This document shows positions 34,065 through 43,121 of a DNA stretch of 49,680 bases, piece after piece. The DNA is taken from positions 1 to 49,680 of the forward strand of contig NZ_VDCQ01000070.1 of the NCBI RefSeq assembly GCF_006265175.1, given 5' to 3'. Origin of the DNA: Paenibacillus hemerocallicola. GTDB lineage: Bacteria; Bacillota; Bacilli; Paenibacillales; NBRC-103111. Position numbers and translations under genes: made by a program. Within the stretch, counting starts at the first letter, position 1. Each line of letters begins with the position of its first letter. The notes beneath the pieces are model-generated. The model did not search any database. It was given only the letters and a program-made list of their open reading frames with translations, and had not been told where the DNA came from.

Positions 34065-34685
34065 TTACCCCAGTTCCCCAAGAAAGCGGCGCAGCAAATT
34101 TTCGTTGCCGCCTACAAGCGTATAGCGGTGCGAGTTGCGGTCCGGGTTTTCGAACACGCCTTCTTTGACCAGCACCTTGAACGTGACGTAGACGGGAAGG
34201 CGCGGGGCTCTCTTGTAGTCGCTCTTCTCGACGATCGTGTCCAGCTTGACGTTCAATACGTCGGCCGTTTTCACATATCCGCTCGCTTTGATCTGATTCA
34301 GGGCGGCGAGAGCCAAATCCTTGAACAGCCAGACCGGGATGACGTTCGAATAAGCGGAACGGCCGCCTTCGGTTTGGACGCGGATTTTGTCCCCGATTTT
34401 TTCCCAGCGTGTGCGGGCGGTTACGGGCAAATGGTCGACCTCATCGGCCGTCTCCGGAGCGGTGGCGTCATCCAAGCCGTTCAGCCGGTCCCACTCTTCC
34501 TTAAGCGCCATAATTTTATGGGCGAAAGAGCGGATGTGTTTGGCATATTCGGTACGGTCCTGAATGGCCTGCCAATCGCGCTGTTTGGCGAGCTCGCCGA
34601 TTTCATCGGCCAATTCCTCTTCATAGGCGATCATTCCTTCGGACAATTCGTCGAGAGTCGAGCTGACGGCAGTAGGATCGGGCAT
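34065..34685 (-). CDS. Hypothetical protein, coiled-coil plus winged-helix-like, upstream of def
   Basis: 206 residues that I cannot assign. The first ~75 are helical and charged (AYEEELADEIGELAKQRDWQ), a linker follows, and the last ~110 start IRVQTEGGRSAYSNVIPVWL and end with a segment resembling a winged helix (KASGYVKTADVLNVKLDTIV, then LPVYVTFKVLVKEGVFENPD). That suggests a DNA- or RNA-binding role (inference). ATG 34685 has AAAGGAG ten bases upstream and a very good promoter at 34752-34724. Cotranscribed with def. Confidence 0.75.
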   Translation of the reverse strand: MPDPTAVSSTLDELSEGMIAYEEELADEIGELAKQRDWQAIQDRTEYAKHIRSFAHKIMALKEEWDRLNGLDDATAPETADEVDHLPVTARTRWEKIGDKIRVQTEGGRSAYSNVIPVWLFKDLALAALNQIKASGYVKTADVLNVKLDTIVEKSDYKRAPRLPVYVTFKVLVKEGVFENPDRNSHRYTLVGGNENLLRRFLGELG

Positions 34686-34723
34686 GCCGGCACACTCCTT
34701 TCGTTCTAATATTTTGTAACGGA

Positions 34724-34752
34724 ATTATATAACTACAACGAATTGTATTCAA
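34724..34752 (-). promoter_or_regulatory. Sigma-A promoter of the hypothetical-def operon
   Basis: On the minus strand TTGAAT (34752-34747) and TATAAT (34729-34724) stand exactly 17 bases apart. Confidence 0.8.
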
Positions 34753-34780
34753 GTATAAAACGATAATTGCGTAAAAAGAA

Positions 34781-34806
34781 AAACTCTTCGGTAATCCGAA
34801 GAGTTT
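34781..34806 (-). terminator. Terminator after the MerR gene
   Basis: Perfect 11-base-pair stem AAACTCTTCGG (34781-34791) / CCGAAGAGTTT (34796-34806); on the minus strand TTCTTTTTAC follows. Confidence 0.85.
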
Positions 34807-34861
34807 GACGATTGCCTTATATAGATGATGCGGCCTTGGCGGGAGAGGGGAATAGACACGC

Positions 34862-35260
34862 TTACTTTTTTCGTTGTTGCCCTGCTTTGACGTCAAATGG
34901 CTTGAACATCTCCTGCTTGCTCATTTCTGCGCCTTCCTCCATTGCCCGGACCGTTGCTTCGACCGAGCGGATTAATTTATCCAAGCGCCGCTTTTTCGCC
35001 TTAAGCAGCAGCTTGTGGGAAAGCAGCGCCTGTTTGCGGTCAAAGTCGGGATTGTTCATGATGCTCTTCATATGCTGGAGGGGGAAATCCAGTTCCTTAT
35101 AGAACAAAATTTGCTGAAGTCTTATAAAATCGTCCTCACTGTACAACCGATAGCCATTCTCCCCGACCTCCGACGATCTCAATAGACCGATATTGTCGTA
35201 ATGATGCAGCGTACGAACGCTAACTCCCGCCAAGCGGGCCACTTCTCTCACCTTGTACAT
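34862..35260 (-). CDS. MerR-family regulator, Mta/TipA type, lacking effector domain
   Basis: 132 residues. MerR helix-turn-helix at the start (MYKVREVARLAGVSVRTLHH, YRLYSEDDFIRLQQILFYKE), then the dimerisation coiled coil (to about 115). The last residues MSKQEMFKPFDVKAGQQRKK begin like a TipAS drug-binding domain (usual MxxEEMFEGFD), which should run for another ~120 residues but stops at once. In whole homologues that domain senses drugs and the protein activates exporters. As it stands it can bind DNA and dimerise but may no longer respond, or it could be a short natural variant. It is transcribed alone and has its own terminator. Confidence 0.85.
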   Translation of the reverse strand: MYKVREVARLAGVSVRTLHHYDNIGLLRSSEVGENGYRLYSEDDFIRLQQILFYKELDFPLQHMKSIMNNPDFDRKQALLSHKLLLKAKKRRLDKLIRSVEATVRAMEEGAEMSKQEMFKPFDVKAGQQRKK

Positions 35261-35287
35261 GTCGTGATCACCCCGGAATAGGTTGGC

Positions 35288-37000
35288 CTATAATCTTCTG
35301 CGTCTGAACTTGGTGACAAACAAGCAGGATAAGAAGAGCAGAACGAGCATGCCCGCGGTCAAATACATCTCGTTCCGGTTTGCAGCCGTGTTGGCGGCTT
35401 TCGTCTGGTTGTCCATGCCCGGCATTCCGCCGCCCATTCCTCCGGGTCCGCCGCCCATACCGCCAGCTCCAAATTGGCCTCGGCCGCCTTGACCTATCTG
35501 CCCTTGCTGCCCGTTCTGGGCCTGCTCCGCGTTTAACGCCACGGCTTGAATATTCGCATTGTTTTGACCGGCGGGAAGGGCCATTGCTTGCACATCCGCT
35601 CCCGCATTGCCTCCGGGCAGCTGTCCGCCCATACCTCCGCCTCGGCCCTGACCGCCGCCGTTTCGGCCTCCGCCGAATCCGCCGGCGCCCCCTCCTCCGG
35701 GACCACCCATTCCGCCGCCGCTACCGCTTCCGTCGCCGGATGATGCGATCGTGCCGTCGAGCTGCTGCGCATAGTTTTGGACACGGCTGGAATTGGACGA
35801 TATAAGCTGCGTTACCGCGCTTTTGTATTGGTCGTACGTGTAGAACGCCGTAGGATCTTTCTCGACATAAGAGGAGATCATGGCCGACAGCTCTTGAACT
35901 CTTGCTTTGAATGTGGCGGAGGATAAATATCCTTCGATCATATTCCGTATAATCTCATGGTATTTTTCCTTGTACTTTTCCACCGCAAGCAGCTTGGCGA
36001 CAAGTGGCCGGTCGGCCAGCGCTCCCTGCGTAGGCTCGTCAATCAGGATTTGCGAGGAGCCCAGCCCTCCGAAAGACATGTTGTAGTCCCAGGGCAGCAC
36101 CGAGAATATCCCGTTGCTCTCATACAAATAATAGTTGTGCTTGTTGGAGCCGAGATAGCTGTCCATATTGACCGCAATCGCATTCAGAGCGATAAATTTC
36201 AACATTTCCTCGACGTCCAGAACGTTCTCGTAATCCGTTCCGTTATTCAGCTCGTCCAGCATGTTCAGCAAAATGTCGTCGTTGGACGATTTGGACTTTT
36301 GCACGAGTCCCGGATAAGAAGCGGTATCGTCTCCCAGCCACTTCAACTCCGTACCGGTTCCTTGAACGGCCTTGTACAAAGCGCCGCTGGAATTGCCGAA
36401 ATGCCGTTCGAGATAGGCGTCGCCTATTTGCTCCACGGCCAAGTAAAATCCTTTCAGCTCGCCGTTCACATAAACGTTGACGTAGGAATATTCCGGAGTG
36501 GGAAGGCCCATTTCCTTGGCCAGCTCGTAAGAAAGAAACTCCCTCATGTAGGTTGCGTCGCTGTAGTTGTTGTTCAAATTGATTTTGCTTATTCCGTAAA
36601 ACGTTTGATTCGTTAAATATTCGTCAAACGAAATTTTGAAGCTGTAGCGGTCCGAATCGGACCGGACGACGCTGTTTAGGCTGAGATTCCCTTTCGTCCG
36701 GATGCCCACATTGTCGAATTTGATTCCGTTGTATTCGACGGAGGCCGTTTTCAGCTCTTCCGCCGCGGCGTTGTCGAGCATATCCTGGAATTCTTCTGCC
36801 GCGATCGTAATGTTCACATCGACGACTTTATGTTTCGGAAATACATACTGCGCGATATTTTTCGTATTGACCGACGAAGAGGTGCTTGCCGAGCCGGGGG
36901 AGCCCTCCGCGTTCCGGGAGAGCGTCTTGCCCGTAAAGCCGATCAGGAGCATAGCGATGCAGATGCACGCCAGTATCGGTAATGCTGCCTTGGAATTCAT
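35288..37000 (-). CDS. CotH-family kinase-like protein, glycine-rich, membrane-anchored
   Basis: 570 residues. Signal/anchor at 5-25, CotH kinase domain at about 50-430 with the family motifs KGFYLAVEQIGD, NKHNYYLYES and LPWDYNMSFGG (metal-binding Asp), then a ~110-residue glycine/glutamine/asparagine-rich low-complexity segment, and a final membrane helix with a basic tail (FVTKFRRRRL). CotH proteins phosphorylate spore-coat proteins in Bacillus; this form looks extracellular with both ends anchored. ATG 37000 is taken because GGTGGTG is about six to eight bases upstream. It follows the DUF4956 gene by 19 bases. VTC, DUF4956 and CotH genes occur together in many bacteria. Confidence 0.9.
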   Translation of the reverse strand: MNSKAALPILACICIAMLLIGFTGKTLSRNAEGSPGSASTSSSVNTKNIAQYVFPKHKVVDVNITIAAEEFQDMLDNAAAEELKTASVEYNGIKFDNVGIRTKGNLSLNSVVRSDSDRYSFKISFDEYLTNQTFYGISKINLNNNYSDATYMREFLSYELAKEMGLPTPEYSYVNVYVNGELKGFYLAVEQIGDAYLERHFGNSSGALYKAVQGTGTELKWLGDDTASYPGLVQKSKSSNDDILLNMLDELNNGTDYENVLDVEEMLKFIALNAIAVNMDSYLGSNKHNYYLYESNGIFSVLPWDYNMSFGGLGSSQILIDEPTQGALADRPLVAKLLAVEKYKEKYHEIIRNMIEGYLSSATFKARVQELSAMISSYVEKDPTAFYTYDQYKSAVTQLISSNSSRVQNYAQQLDGTIASSGDGSGSGGGMGGPGGGGAGGFGGGRNGGGQGRGGGMGGQLPGGNAGADVQAMALPAGQNNANIQAVALNAEQAQNGQQGQIGQGGRGQFGAGGMGGGPGGMGGGMPGMDNQTKAANTAANRNEMYLTAGMLVLLFLSCLFVTKFRRRRL

Positions 37001-37019
37001 CTTCATCACCACCAATCGT

Positions 37020-37712
37020 TTAGGATGCATAGTCGCCGCTATAGCTGATCAGTACGGCGTTTTTCACTCCGGAGAGCTCGGAAATCCGGTTGACGAATGC
37101 ACCTTCGCGATCTTTCAGACGAACCTCCATCGTCAATTCGGTGTTGCCGTGTTTTACAGTTTTTTGCTTGACGTTATATCGTTTGACGAGGCTGGTCAAT
37201 TGGCTGTGCACTTCTTTCTCGCTTTCGTCGCCGTCGCAATTGACGACCAGCAGGTAGGGCGTTTCCACGGCCATGCTTTTGATAAAGAGCACGAGGACGA
37301 GTCCTACGATAATCGAGCCCGCGATAGCGAGGGTGAAAAAGCCCGCGCCGGCTACGATTCCCGCGACCGCCGACCAGAACAGGAAGATCAGGTCGGTCGG
37401 GTCCTTGATCGGCGTCCGGAAGCGGACGATCGACAGCGCGCCGACCATGCCGAGCGACAGCACGAGGTTGGAATTGATCGCGATGATGACCATGGCGGTA
37501 ACCATCGTCATGCCGATCAACGAAACGTTGAAGCTTTTCGAATACAGAACGCCGCTGAATATCCGTTTATACAGGATGTAAATAAACAAGCCGATAAAGA
37601 AAGCGATGCCGAGCGTAATCAATATTTTCCAAATGCTGATGTCGGACGAGAAGTTTTCCATCACCGAGTTTTTGATAATATCCGAGAAATTCGTAGTTGT
37701 CGTAGTATCCAT
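37020..37712 (-). CDS. DUF4956 membrane protein
   Basis: 230 residues with three or four membrane helices (about 25-150) around the conserved SLGMVGALSIVRFRTPIKDP and a C-terminal soluble domain (about 155-230) that resembles an ACT-like fold. Function unknown; the family is almost always next to VTC-type and CotH-type genes, as here, so it may link polyphosphate synthesis with the envelope. Its start lies one base after the VTC stop (37714), implying translational coupling. Confidence 0.92.
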   Translation of the reverse strand: MDTTTTTNFSDIIKNSVMENFSSDISIWKILITLGIAFFIGLFIYILYKRIFSGVLYSKSFNVSLIGMTMVTAMVIIAINSNLVLSLGMVGALSIVRFRTPIKDPTDLIFLFWSAVAGIVAGAGFFTLAIAGSIIVGLVLVLFIKSMAVETPYLLVVNCDGDESEKEVHSQLTSLVKRYNVKQKTVKHGNTELTMEVRLKDREGAFVNRISELSGVKNAVLISYSGDYAS

Positions 37713-37713
37713 A

Positions 37714-38433
37714 TTAATAATCCTCCCAGCTGTTTTCTTTTAAAAATTTGCGGCATATGACGTATTTGGAGGCCGATTGCCGCACCAAGCCTTCATTCTG
37801 AACGGCGGCTTTTATATACTCGGGAATGTAGTCGTCGAATTTAACTTCGAAAATCATGAAATCGTTTTCGAGAGCCCGCATCGTTTCCAAATCTTTGTCA
37901 AAGATGTCGGTGGCGTGCAAGCCGGTCCGCAATTCTTTGTCAAACGTGATGCGGACGTTGCCGTTCGCGCATACATACGGCTCGCGCACATAATCGACGA
38001 TGACTTTCGGCCGCAATAACCGATGCTTCGCCTGATCGTACATGTCCAGCAGCAGCGGCTTGCCGGGAACGTTCAACACCTCGTAATCGCCTTCCATGAT
38101 CCGATCGAACATGGTCCTCGTGAGAGGCTCCTTTACTTTGGCGATGTAATCCTGACGTTTAATTTTTTTCTCCAGATGAATGATGCTGTCTTCCATGTTG
38201 TAAATCCGGATGCGATATTTGGCCCGATCCCGGATTCCGCCCAGTTTCTCGTGGAGCGCCGTATTCTGGATGTCGTCGAAGTACAAGCTGCGAATGTGGT
38301 ATTCGCCCGACGGACCGACATGCCGATCCGTCTCGATCAAGTGCCGGAGTCGTTGCCGGATCAGAACATATTGATGGTGGTTGATGAAAAATTTCAGCTC
38401 GTTGCGAAATTTCAGCGGGGCATTCAAGCTCAT
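37714..38433 (-). CDS. VTC-domain protein (polyphosphate polymerase type)
   Basis: 239 residues forming one VTC domain, a triphosphate-tunnel fold. Basic and acidic tunnel residues are visible in KFRNELKFFI, HIRSLYFDD, KYRIRIYN, HLEKKIKRQDYIAKVKEPLT, and MIFEVKFDDYIPEY. In yeast Vtc4 this domain makes polyphosphate from ATP; bacterial members with DUF4956 neighbours are less studied. ATG 38433 has AAGGAGGT six bases upstream. First gene of the three-gene operon. Confidence 0.92.
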   Translation of the reverse strand: MSLNAPLKFRNELKFFINHHQYVLIRQRLRHLIETDRHVGPSGEYHIRSLYFDDIQNTALHEKLGGIRDRAKYRIRIYNMEDSIIHLEKKIKRQDYIAKVKEPLTRTMFDRIMEGDYEVLNVPGKPLLLDMYDQAKHRLLRPKVIVDYVREPYVCANGNVRITFDKELRTGLHATDIFDKDLETMRALENDFMIFEVKFDDYIPEYIKAAVQNEGLVRQSASKYVICRKFLKENSWEDY

Positions 38434-38551
38434 TCGGTAACCTCCTTCTCGGCCATGAGTCTGACCTTGCAAGCCGTAATGGTGAATTCACTGCTTTCCA
38501 TTTGTCGTCGGACTGGCTCCTATATCGTTACTGCATCGTTGCGGTTTGTTG

Positions 38552-38883
38552 TTGACATGGCTAAGTATAAGCGGCGATTATTATTCTTTTATTAATTTGA
38601 ACTGAATGCGAACTGAATGTACGCCAAGAGAAAGCTGAAATTTACAATTCCTTAACAATAGAGAAAAGTTAATCTCGCTAAAAAGCCGCCGAATCGTACG
38701 TTGCTTCATATCTGCAAGTGTGGATTCGTCTCTTCCGGAAGTTTGATGTAACCGCTTCAATTCGTTATGATGAAAGAACGTCGTCCTTATACCCTTGGCC
38801 GCCGCATCCCCGGGGGGAAGCGGCATGAACATAGAAGCTAGGAAATAAGCTGGACTATACCGAATGGGAGAGGTGGGACTCGA
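38552..38883 (+). promoter_or_regulatory. Possible promoter and long leader of the MgtC gene
   Basis: TTGACA (38552-38557) with GATTAT (38576-38581) at 18-base spacing would give a leader of about 295 bases. The leader holds a nested hairpin, CGAATC/GATTCG (38690-38695 with 38723-38728) around TTGC/GCAA (38701-38704 with 38714-38717), and a GC-rich hairpin GCCGC...GCGGC near 38800-38825. It does not match the M-box magnesium riboswitch. No gene is seen in 38434-38883. Confidence 0.35.
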
Positions 38884-39555
38884 ATGTTGGAGCTGGAATA
38901 TTTGCTCAGAGTTATCGTGGCCGGCATCTGCGGGGCGCTCATCGGGTACGAGCGGAAAAATCGGATGAAGGAGGCGGGAATTCGGACTCATTTTGTCGTG
39001 GCGGTAGGAGCCGCGCTCATGGTCGTCATTTCGAAATACGGATTTCGCGATCAGATCGGGTGGGAGAGCTTGGCGTTCGACCCTTCGCGTATCGCCGCCC
39101 AAGTCGTAAGCGGTGTCGGCTTTTTGGGAGCGGGCATGATTTTCATGCAAAAGCAGACGGTTCGCGGCTTGACGACGGCAGCCGGAATATGGACGACGGC
39201 GGGAATCGGGATGGCTATGGGAGCGGGCTTGTACGAAGTGGGGGGCGGCGTGACGCTGCTTGTTCTCGTGGCGCAAAAACTGCTGCACGGCAAGCATAAA
39301 TGGCTGTCGGCGCCCAAAACGGAAACGCTCGCCATGCGCATCGCCAATGAGCCGTCGGCCGTGGAGCAGCTATTGCGCGTGCTGGGAGAGAAGGGAATTT
39401 CCGTACTCGGCTATCACGTCGAGCAGACGGGGGGCGCCGGCTCCGTGCTTCAAGTGGAAATGAACCTTAAATTTTCGGGGAATATGCGGGCGGAGCAGCT
39501 CATGCCGATCATTCAACAATACCCGTTCATCCAATCGGTCGAAGCTTCTTCATGA
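38884..39555 (+). CDS. MgtC/SapB-family membrane protein
   Basis: 223 residues. Four to five membrane helices in the first ~140 residues with the MgtC core (GALIGYERKNRMKEAGIRTH, then VVSGVGFLGAGMIFMQKQTV, GLTTAAGIWTTAGIGMAMGA), then a soluble ACT-like domain (about 150-223). The family is tied to growth at low magnesium and to regulation of ATP synthase in pathogens; in soil bacteria the role is unclear. ATG 38884 has GAGGTG nine bases upstream. A single gene with a terminator after it. Confidence 0.92.
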   Translation: MLELEYLLRVIVAGICGALIGYERKNRMKEAGIRTHFVVAVGAALMVVISKYGFRDQIGWESLAFDPSRIAAQVVSGVGFLGAGMIFMQKQTVRGLTTAAGIWTTAGIGMAMGAGLYEVGGGVTLLVLVAQKLLHGKHKWLSAPKTETLAMRIANEPSAVEQLLRVLGEKGISVLGYHVEQTGGAGSVLQVEMNLKFSGNMRAEQLMPIIQQYPFIQSVEASS

Positions 39556-39569
39556 CGGGAAAACAAAAA

Positions 39570-39592
39570 ACGGAGGCGCGTCGCGTCTCCGT
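39570..39592. terminator. Terminator after mgtC
   Basis: ACGGAGGCG pairs with CGTCTCCGT (one G-U pair). An A-rich run precedes it and TGCGTTTG follows. Confidence 0.65.
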
Positions 39593-39634
39593 TGCGTTTG
39601 CATATTAGGTTAAACAATATCGAAGCCAAAGAGG

Positions 39635-39663
39635 TTGAATCGATCAAAGCTCCATGGTAAAAT
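39635..39663 (+). promoter_or_regulatory. Sigma-A promoter of helD
   Basis: TTGAAT (39635-39640) and TAAAAT (39658-39663), spacing 17. The leader to the ATG at 39789 is about 118 bases of AT-rich sequence. Confidence 0.75.
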
Positions 39664-39788
39664 AAAAAATGATTCTTTAGAAATAGAATTCGACATTAGT
39701 CGGATAATCCCAAATTAATATTATCACAAAAATCCGGTGTTTGTCAAATCCTTTTTAGCAACTATTCAGGACGTAAAGGAGCGGTGGC

Positions 39789-42137
39789 ATGAGCTCGGAA
39801 CAAAGTTGGCCGGAAGAGCAGCAGAGGGTGGATCGGATCGTCGCTGTCGTCAGCGAACGGATGGATAAGCTCGGGCAGCAGGTTGGCGACCTCCGATCGG
39901 ATATCGTCAACATCCGCAAAACGTTTTGGGACGACGTAACCGTCAATATGGAGGACGATAGCGAGGTAGCCGAAACGTTCGCGAGCATGAAGCAGCAGGC
40001 GGAGGTGCTGTCCGAAAGGGAGCGCGGCCACCGCCATGCGATGAGTCAGTTGAAGGCATTGACCCGGCTGAAGCACACGCCGTATTTCGGTCGCATCGAT
40101 TTTGCGGAGGAGGGCGAGCGGGGGGCGGAGCGCATTTATATCGGAACGAGCTCACTGCTGGACGACAGCGGCTTCGAGTTTCTCGTGTATGACTGGCGCG
40201 CTCCCGTATCGAGTCTTTACTACGATTACGGTCCGGGATCGGTACAGTACGAGACGCCCGGAGGGACAATTAAAGGGACTATGGAGCTGAAGCGGCAGTT
40301 CATCATCCGCGAAGGCGTCATCCGCAGCCTGTTCGACACGGGTGTCACGATCGGCGACGAGCTGCTGCAGGAAGTGCTGGGCAAACAGTCCGACGCACAG
40401 ATGAAAAGCATCGTGGCCACCATCCAGCGGGAGCAGAACCGGATCATCCGCAACGAGCGGGCGAGGCTGCTCGTCGTGCAGGGGGCGGCGGGAAGCGGCA
40501 AGACGTCCGCGGCCCTGCAGCGCGTCGCCTACTTGCTGTATCGTTACCGGGAGACGTTGAAGGCCGATCAGATCGTGCTGTTCTCGCCGAATCCGATGTT
40601 CAACAGTTATGTGTCGACCGTGCTTCCCGAGCTTGGGGAAGAAAATATGGAGCAGACGACATTCCAGGAATACGTCGAGCACAGGCTCGGGAGGACGTTC
40701 CGCATCGAAGATCCGTTCGAGCAGATGGAGTATACGCTGACGGCCATGAAGGAACCGGGTTATGCGGCGCGGATGGAAGGTATCCGCTACAAGGCGTCTG
40801 CGGATTTCATGCGCCTATTGGATGCGTACGCGGCTTATTTGGCGAAAGAAGGGATGCAGTTTCGCGATGTCATGTTCCGGGATGAGGTGCTGGTATCGGG
40901 CGAACGGTTGCGCGAGCGGTTTTACGAGCTGGATGCGTCCCTATCGATTCCGAACCGGATGCAGGCGCTTGCGGAATGGCTGCTGAAGGAGCTTAGGCTG
41001 CAGGCGAAGCTGGAGCGGCGCAAGCGGTGGGTCGAGGACGAAATCGAACTGCTTGACAAAGATGCCTATATTCAAGCGTTCGAGCAGCTTCAGCAAAAGA
41101 AAAGGTTTTCCTCGGATACGTTCGACGATTTCGCCAGAGAGCAGGAGCAGCTCGCCTTTATGGTCGTACAGGAGCAATTCAAGCCGCTGCGCGTTCAAGC
41201 GAAAAAGCTCGCGTTTATCGACGCGCCGGGCGTTTACAGGCAGCTGTTCGCTGATCCGGCTTTCGCGGCTTCGATAGCTCACGATCAGACGCTGCCGCCG
41301 CTGTGGGCGGATATATGCGGGCAGACGACGGAGAAGCTGGAGCGGCGCGAGCTGGCAAACGAGGACGCGGCTCCTTATATGAACGTGTTGGAGCGGCTCG
41401 AAGGATTTCAGACGAATTCCTCCGTCCGTCATGTATTCGTCGACGAAGCCCAAGATTATTCGGCGTTTCAGTTCGCGGTGCTCAAACGGCTGTTTCCGCG
41501 CGCCAGAATGACCGTGCTCGGCGATTTGAATCAAGCGATCTATGCGCATGCCGAGGCCGATAGCGGCGGCTTCGCGGCGCTAGCTCAGCTGTTCGCCGAG
41601 GAGGAGACGGAGAAGTTCGTGCTGACCCGCAGCTACCGTTCCACGCGCGAAATCGTCGAGTTTACCCGGGGGCTGGTCAGGGGCGGCGAGTCCATCGAGC
41701 TGTTCAACCGGAGAGGAAGCAAACCGACGGTTACAGCCGTCGCCGACCGTTCGATGCTGGCGGGCTATGCCGCCGACAGGATTCGGCGGATGCGGGAGGA
41801 AGGACATCGCTCGATAGCGGTCATCTGCAAAACCGTAGAGGAGAGCCGGGAAGCTTACGCCTCGCTTAAGGAAATGCTGTCGCTCAAGCTAATCGGGACG
41901 GAGACCAGCTCCTTCGAGCAAGGGACAGTCGTTATTCCTTCGTATTTGGCCAAAGGAGTCGAATTCGACGGTGTCGTCATATACGACGCTTCGGGTGACG
42001 TATACGGCAGGGAAAGCGAGCGGAAGCTGTTTTACACCGCCTGTACGCGTGCCATGCATGAGCTGCACCTTTGTTATACGGGGGAGCCGAGTCCGTTTCT
42101 GGGCGGGGCTTCGCCCGATAGCTACGAGGCGGAATAA
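39789..42137 (+). CDS. helD: HelD-type RNA polymerase recycling ATPase
   Basis: 782 residues. The long N-terminal coiled coil (about 10-90) is the arm that enters the secondary channel of RNA polymerase in HelD. The UvrD/Rep-like motor follows with Walker A GAAGSGKTSAALQR (Lys238), a DExx box HVFVDEAQDYSAFQ, motif III LGDLNQAIYAHA, motif IV LTRSYRSTREIVEFTRG and motif VI FYTACTRAMHELHL. HelD proteins use ATP to release stalled RNA polymerase from DNA. ATG 39789 has AAAGGAG seven bases upstream. It is 112 bases from the histidinol phosphatase gene with no terminator seen between. Confidence 0.93.
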   Translation: MSSEQSWPEEQQRVDRIVAVVSERMDKLGQQVGDLRSDIVNIRKTFWDDVTVNMEDDSEVAETFASMKQQAEVLSERERGHRHAMSQLKALTRLKHTPYFGRIDFAEEGERGAERIYIGTSSLLDDSGFEFLVYDWRAPVSSLYYDYGPGSVQYETPGGTIKGTMELKRQFIIREGVIRSLFDTGVTIGDELLQEVLGKQSDAQMKSIVATIQREQNRIIRNERARLLVVQGAAGSGKTSAALQRVAYLLYRYRETLKADQIVLFSPNPMFNSYVSTVLPELGEENMEQTTFQEYVEHRLGRTFRIEDPFEQMEYTLTAMKEPGYAARMEGIRYKASADFMRLLDAYAAYLAKEGMQFRDVMFRDEVLVSGERLRERFYELDASLSIPNRMQALAEWLLKELRLQAKLERRKRWVEDEIELLDKDAYIQAFEQLQQKKRFSSDTFDDFAREQEQLAFMVVQEQFKPLRVQAKKLAFIDAPGVYRQLFADPAFAASIAHDQTLPPLWADICGQTTEKLERRELANEDAAPYMNVLERLEGFQTNSSVRHVFVDEAQDYSAFQFAVLKRLFPRARMTVLGDLNQAIYAHAEADSGGFAALAQLFAEEETEKFVLTRSYRSTREIVEFTRGLVRGGESIELFNRRGSKPTVTAVADRSMLAGYAADRIRRMREEGHRSIAVICKTVEESREAYASLKEMLSLKLIGTETSSFEQGTVVIPSYLAKGVEFDGVVIYDASGDVYGRESERKLFYTACTRAMHELHLCYTGEPSPFLGGASPDSYEAE

Positions 42138-42249
42138 CGGGGGCAGTACCGGTCCGGCAGCCGAATTGGTACAATGGAACGTGTCGGCATGGACGTGATC
42201 CGAATCACGGCGGACGGCCGAATCGAAGGATGAAGGGGAGAAGCGGCCG

Positions 42250-43068
42250 ATGATCAAATGGGATGGACATTCGCATACGAAATTTTGCAAGCACGGGCAT
42301 CCGGACGAATTGGAGCGGTATTTGGAACAAGCGGTCGAGCTCGGCTTCGGGCGTTATTCGGTGACGGAACATCCTCCTTTGCCGGAGCGTTTGATCGATG
42401 ACGAGCGGCTGATGGCGGAGCTTGCAATGGACTTCGCGGAAATGCCGGCTTATTTCGATTACGTTCGGGAATACAAGAAAAGGTATGAAGGCCGGTTGGA
42501 CATCGCTATCGGACTCGAGTTCGATTATTTGCACGAAAATTACGCCTTTACCGAGCGGATCGCCGAGCCTTGGGCGGACGTGCTGGAAGATGCCGTCATG
42601 TCGGTCCATTACTTGCCCGGACGGGGCGGCTTGCGCTGCATCGACTACAAGCCGGACGATTTCCGGGTCAACCTGTTGGATTATTACGGATCGATGGAGA
42701 AAGTAGTCGACGAATATTTCGATCATGTCGAGCAGGCTATCGAAACGGCCGTCCGTTTGCCCGGAAGGAAGCGGATCGGGCATATAGGCCTGATCGAGAA
42801 GTTCCGGCAGGCGCTTCCTCCGGTCGACGAAGCGCAAATTCGCCATAGGCTGGAAAAGGCGCTGCCTCTGCTTAAGCGGACGGGCGTCGGCGTGGACGTG
42901 AACACGGCCGGCTTGCGCGTCGCCACATGCGGCAAGCCGTACGTACCCGAATGGTTCATTCGGGAGTGCGTCGCCGCCGGCGTCGAATGCGTGTACGGCT
43001 CCGATTCGCACAAACCGGAGCAGGTCGGCTTCGGGTGGGACTATTTCGAGCAAGCGATGCGGGGATAA
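42250..43068 (+). CDS. hisJ: Histidinol-phosphatase, PHP family
   Basis: 272 residues. The PHP metal-binding motifs are all there: DGHSHTKFCKHG (residues 5-16), TEHPPLP, the Glu in GLEFDY, SVHYLPG, GHIGLIEKF and GSDSHKPEQVG. It hydrolyses histidinol phosphate to histidinol in histidine synthesis. ATG 42250 has GGGGAGAAG upstream. The other histidine genes are not in this window, as is common for hisJ in Bacillus relatives. A long bidirectional terminator follows. Confidence 0.92.
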   Translation: MIKWDGHSHTKFCKHGHPDELERYLEQAVELGFGRYSVTEHPPLPERLIDDERLMAELAMDFAEMPAYFDYVREYKKRYEGRLDIAIGLEFDYLHENYAFTERIAEPWADVLEDAVMSVHYLPGRGGLRCIDYKPDDFRVNLLDYYGSMEKVVDEYFDHVEQAIETAVRLPGRKRIGHIGLIEKFRQALPPVDEAQIRHRLEKALPLLKRTGVGVDVNTAGLRVATCGKPYVPEWFIRECVAAGVECVYGSDSHKPEQVGFGWDYFEQAMRG

Positions 43069-43070
43069 AC

Positions 43071-43121
43071 AAAAGGGCTGCCCGACCGACGTTTTCATCA
43101 CCGTCGGCCGGACAGCCTTTT
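43071..43121. terminator. Long bidirectional terminator between hisJ and nitronate monooxygenase
   Basis: AAAAGGGCTGCCCGACCGAC (43071-43090) pairs with GTCGGCCGGACAGCCTTTT (43103-43121) with few mismatches; A-runs and T-runs flank both sides. Confidence 0.88.

Noticed and set aside
38600-38883. M-box magnesium riboswitch before the MgtC gene
   Set aside because: The conserved M-box core is not found.
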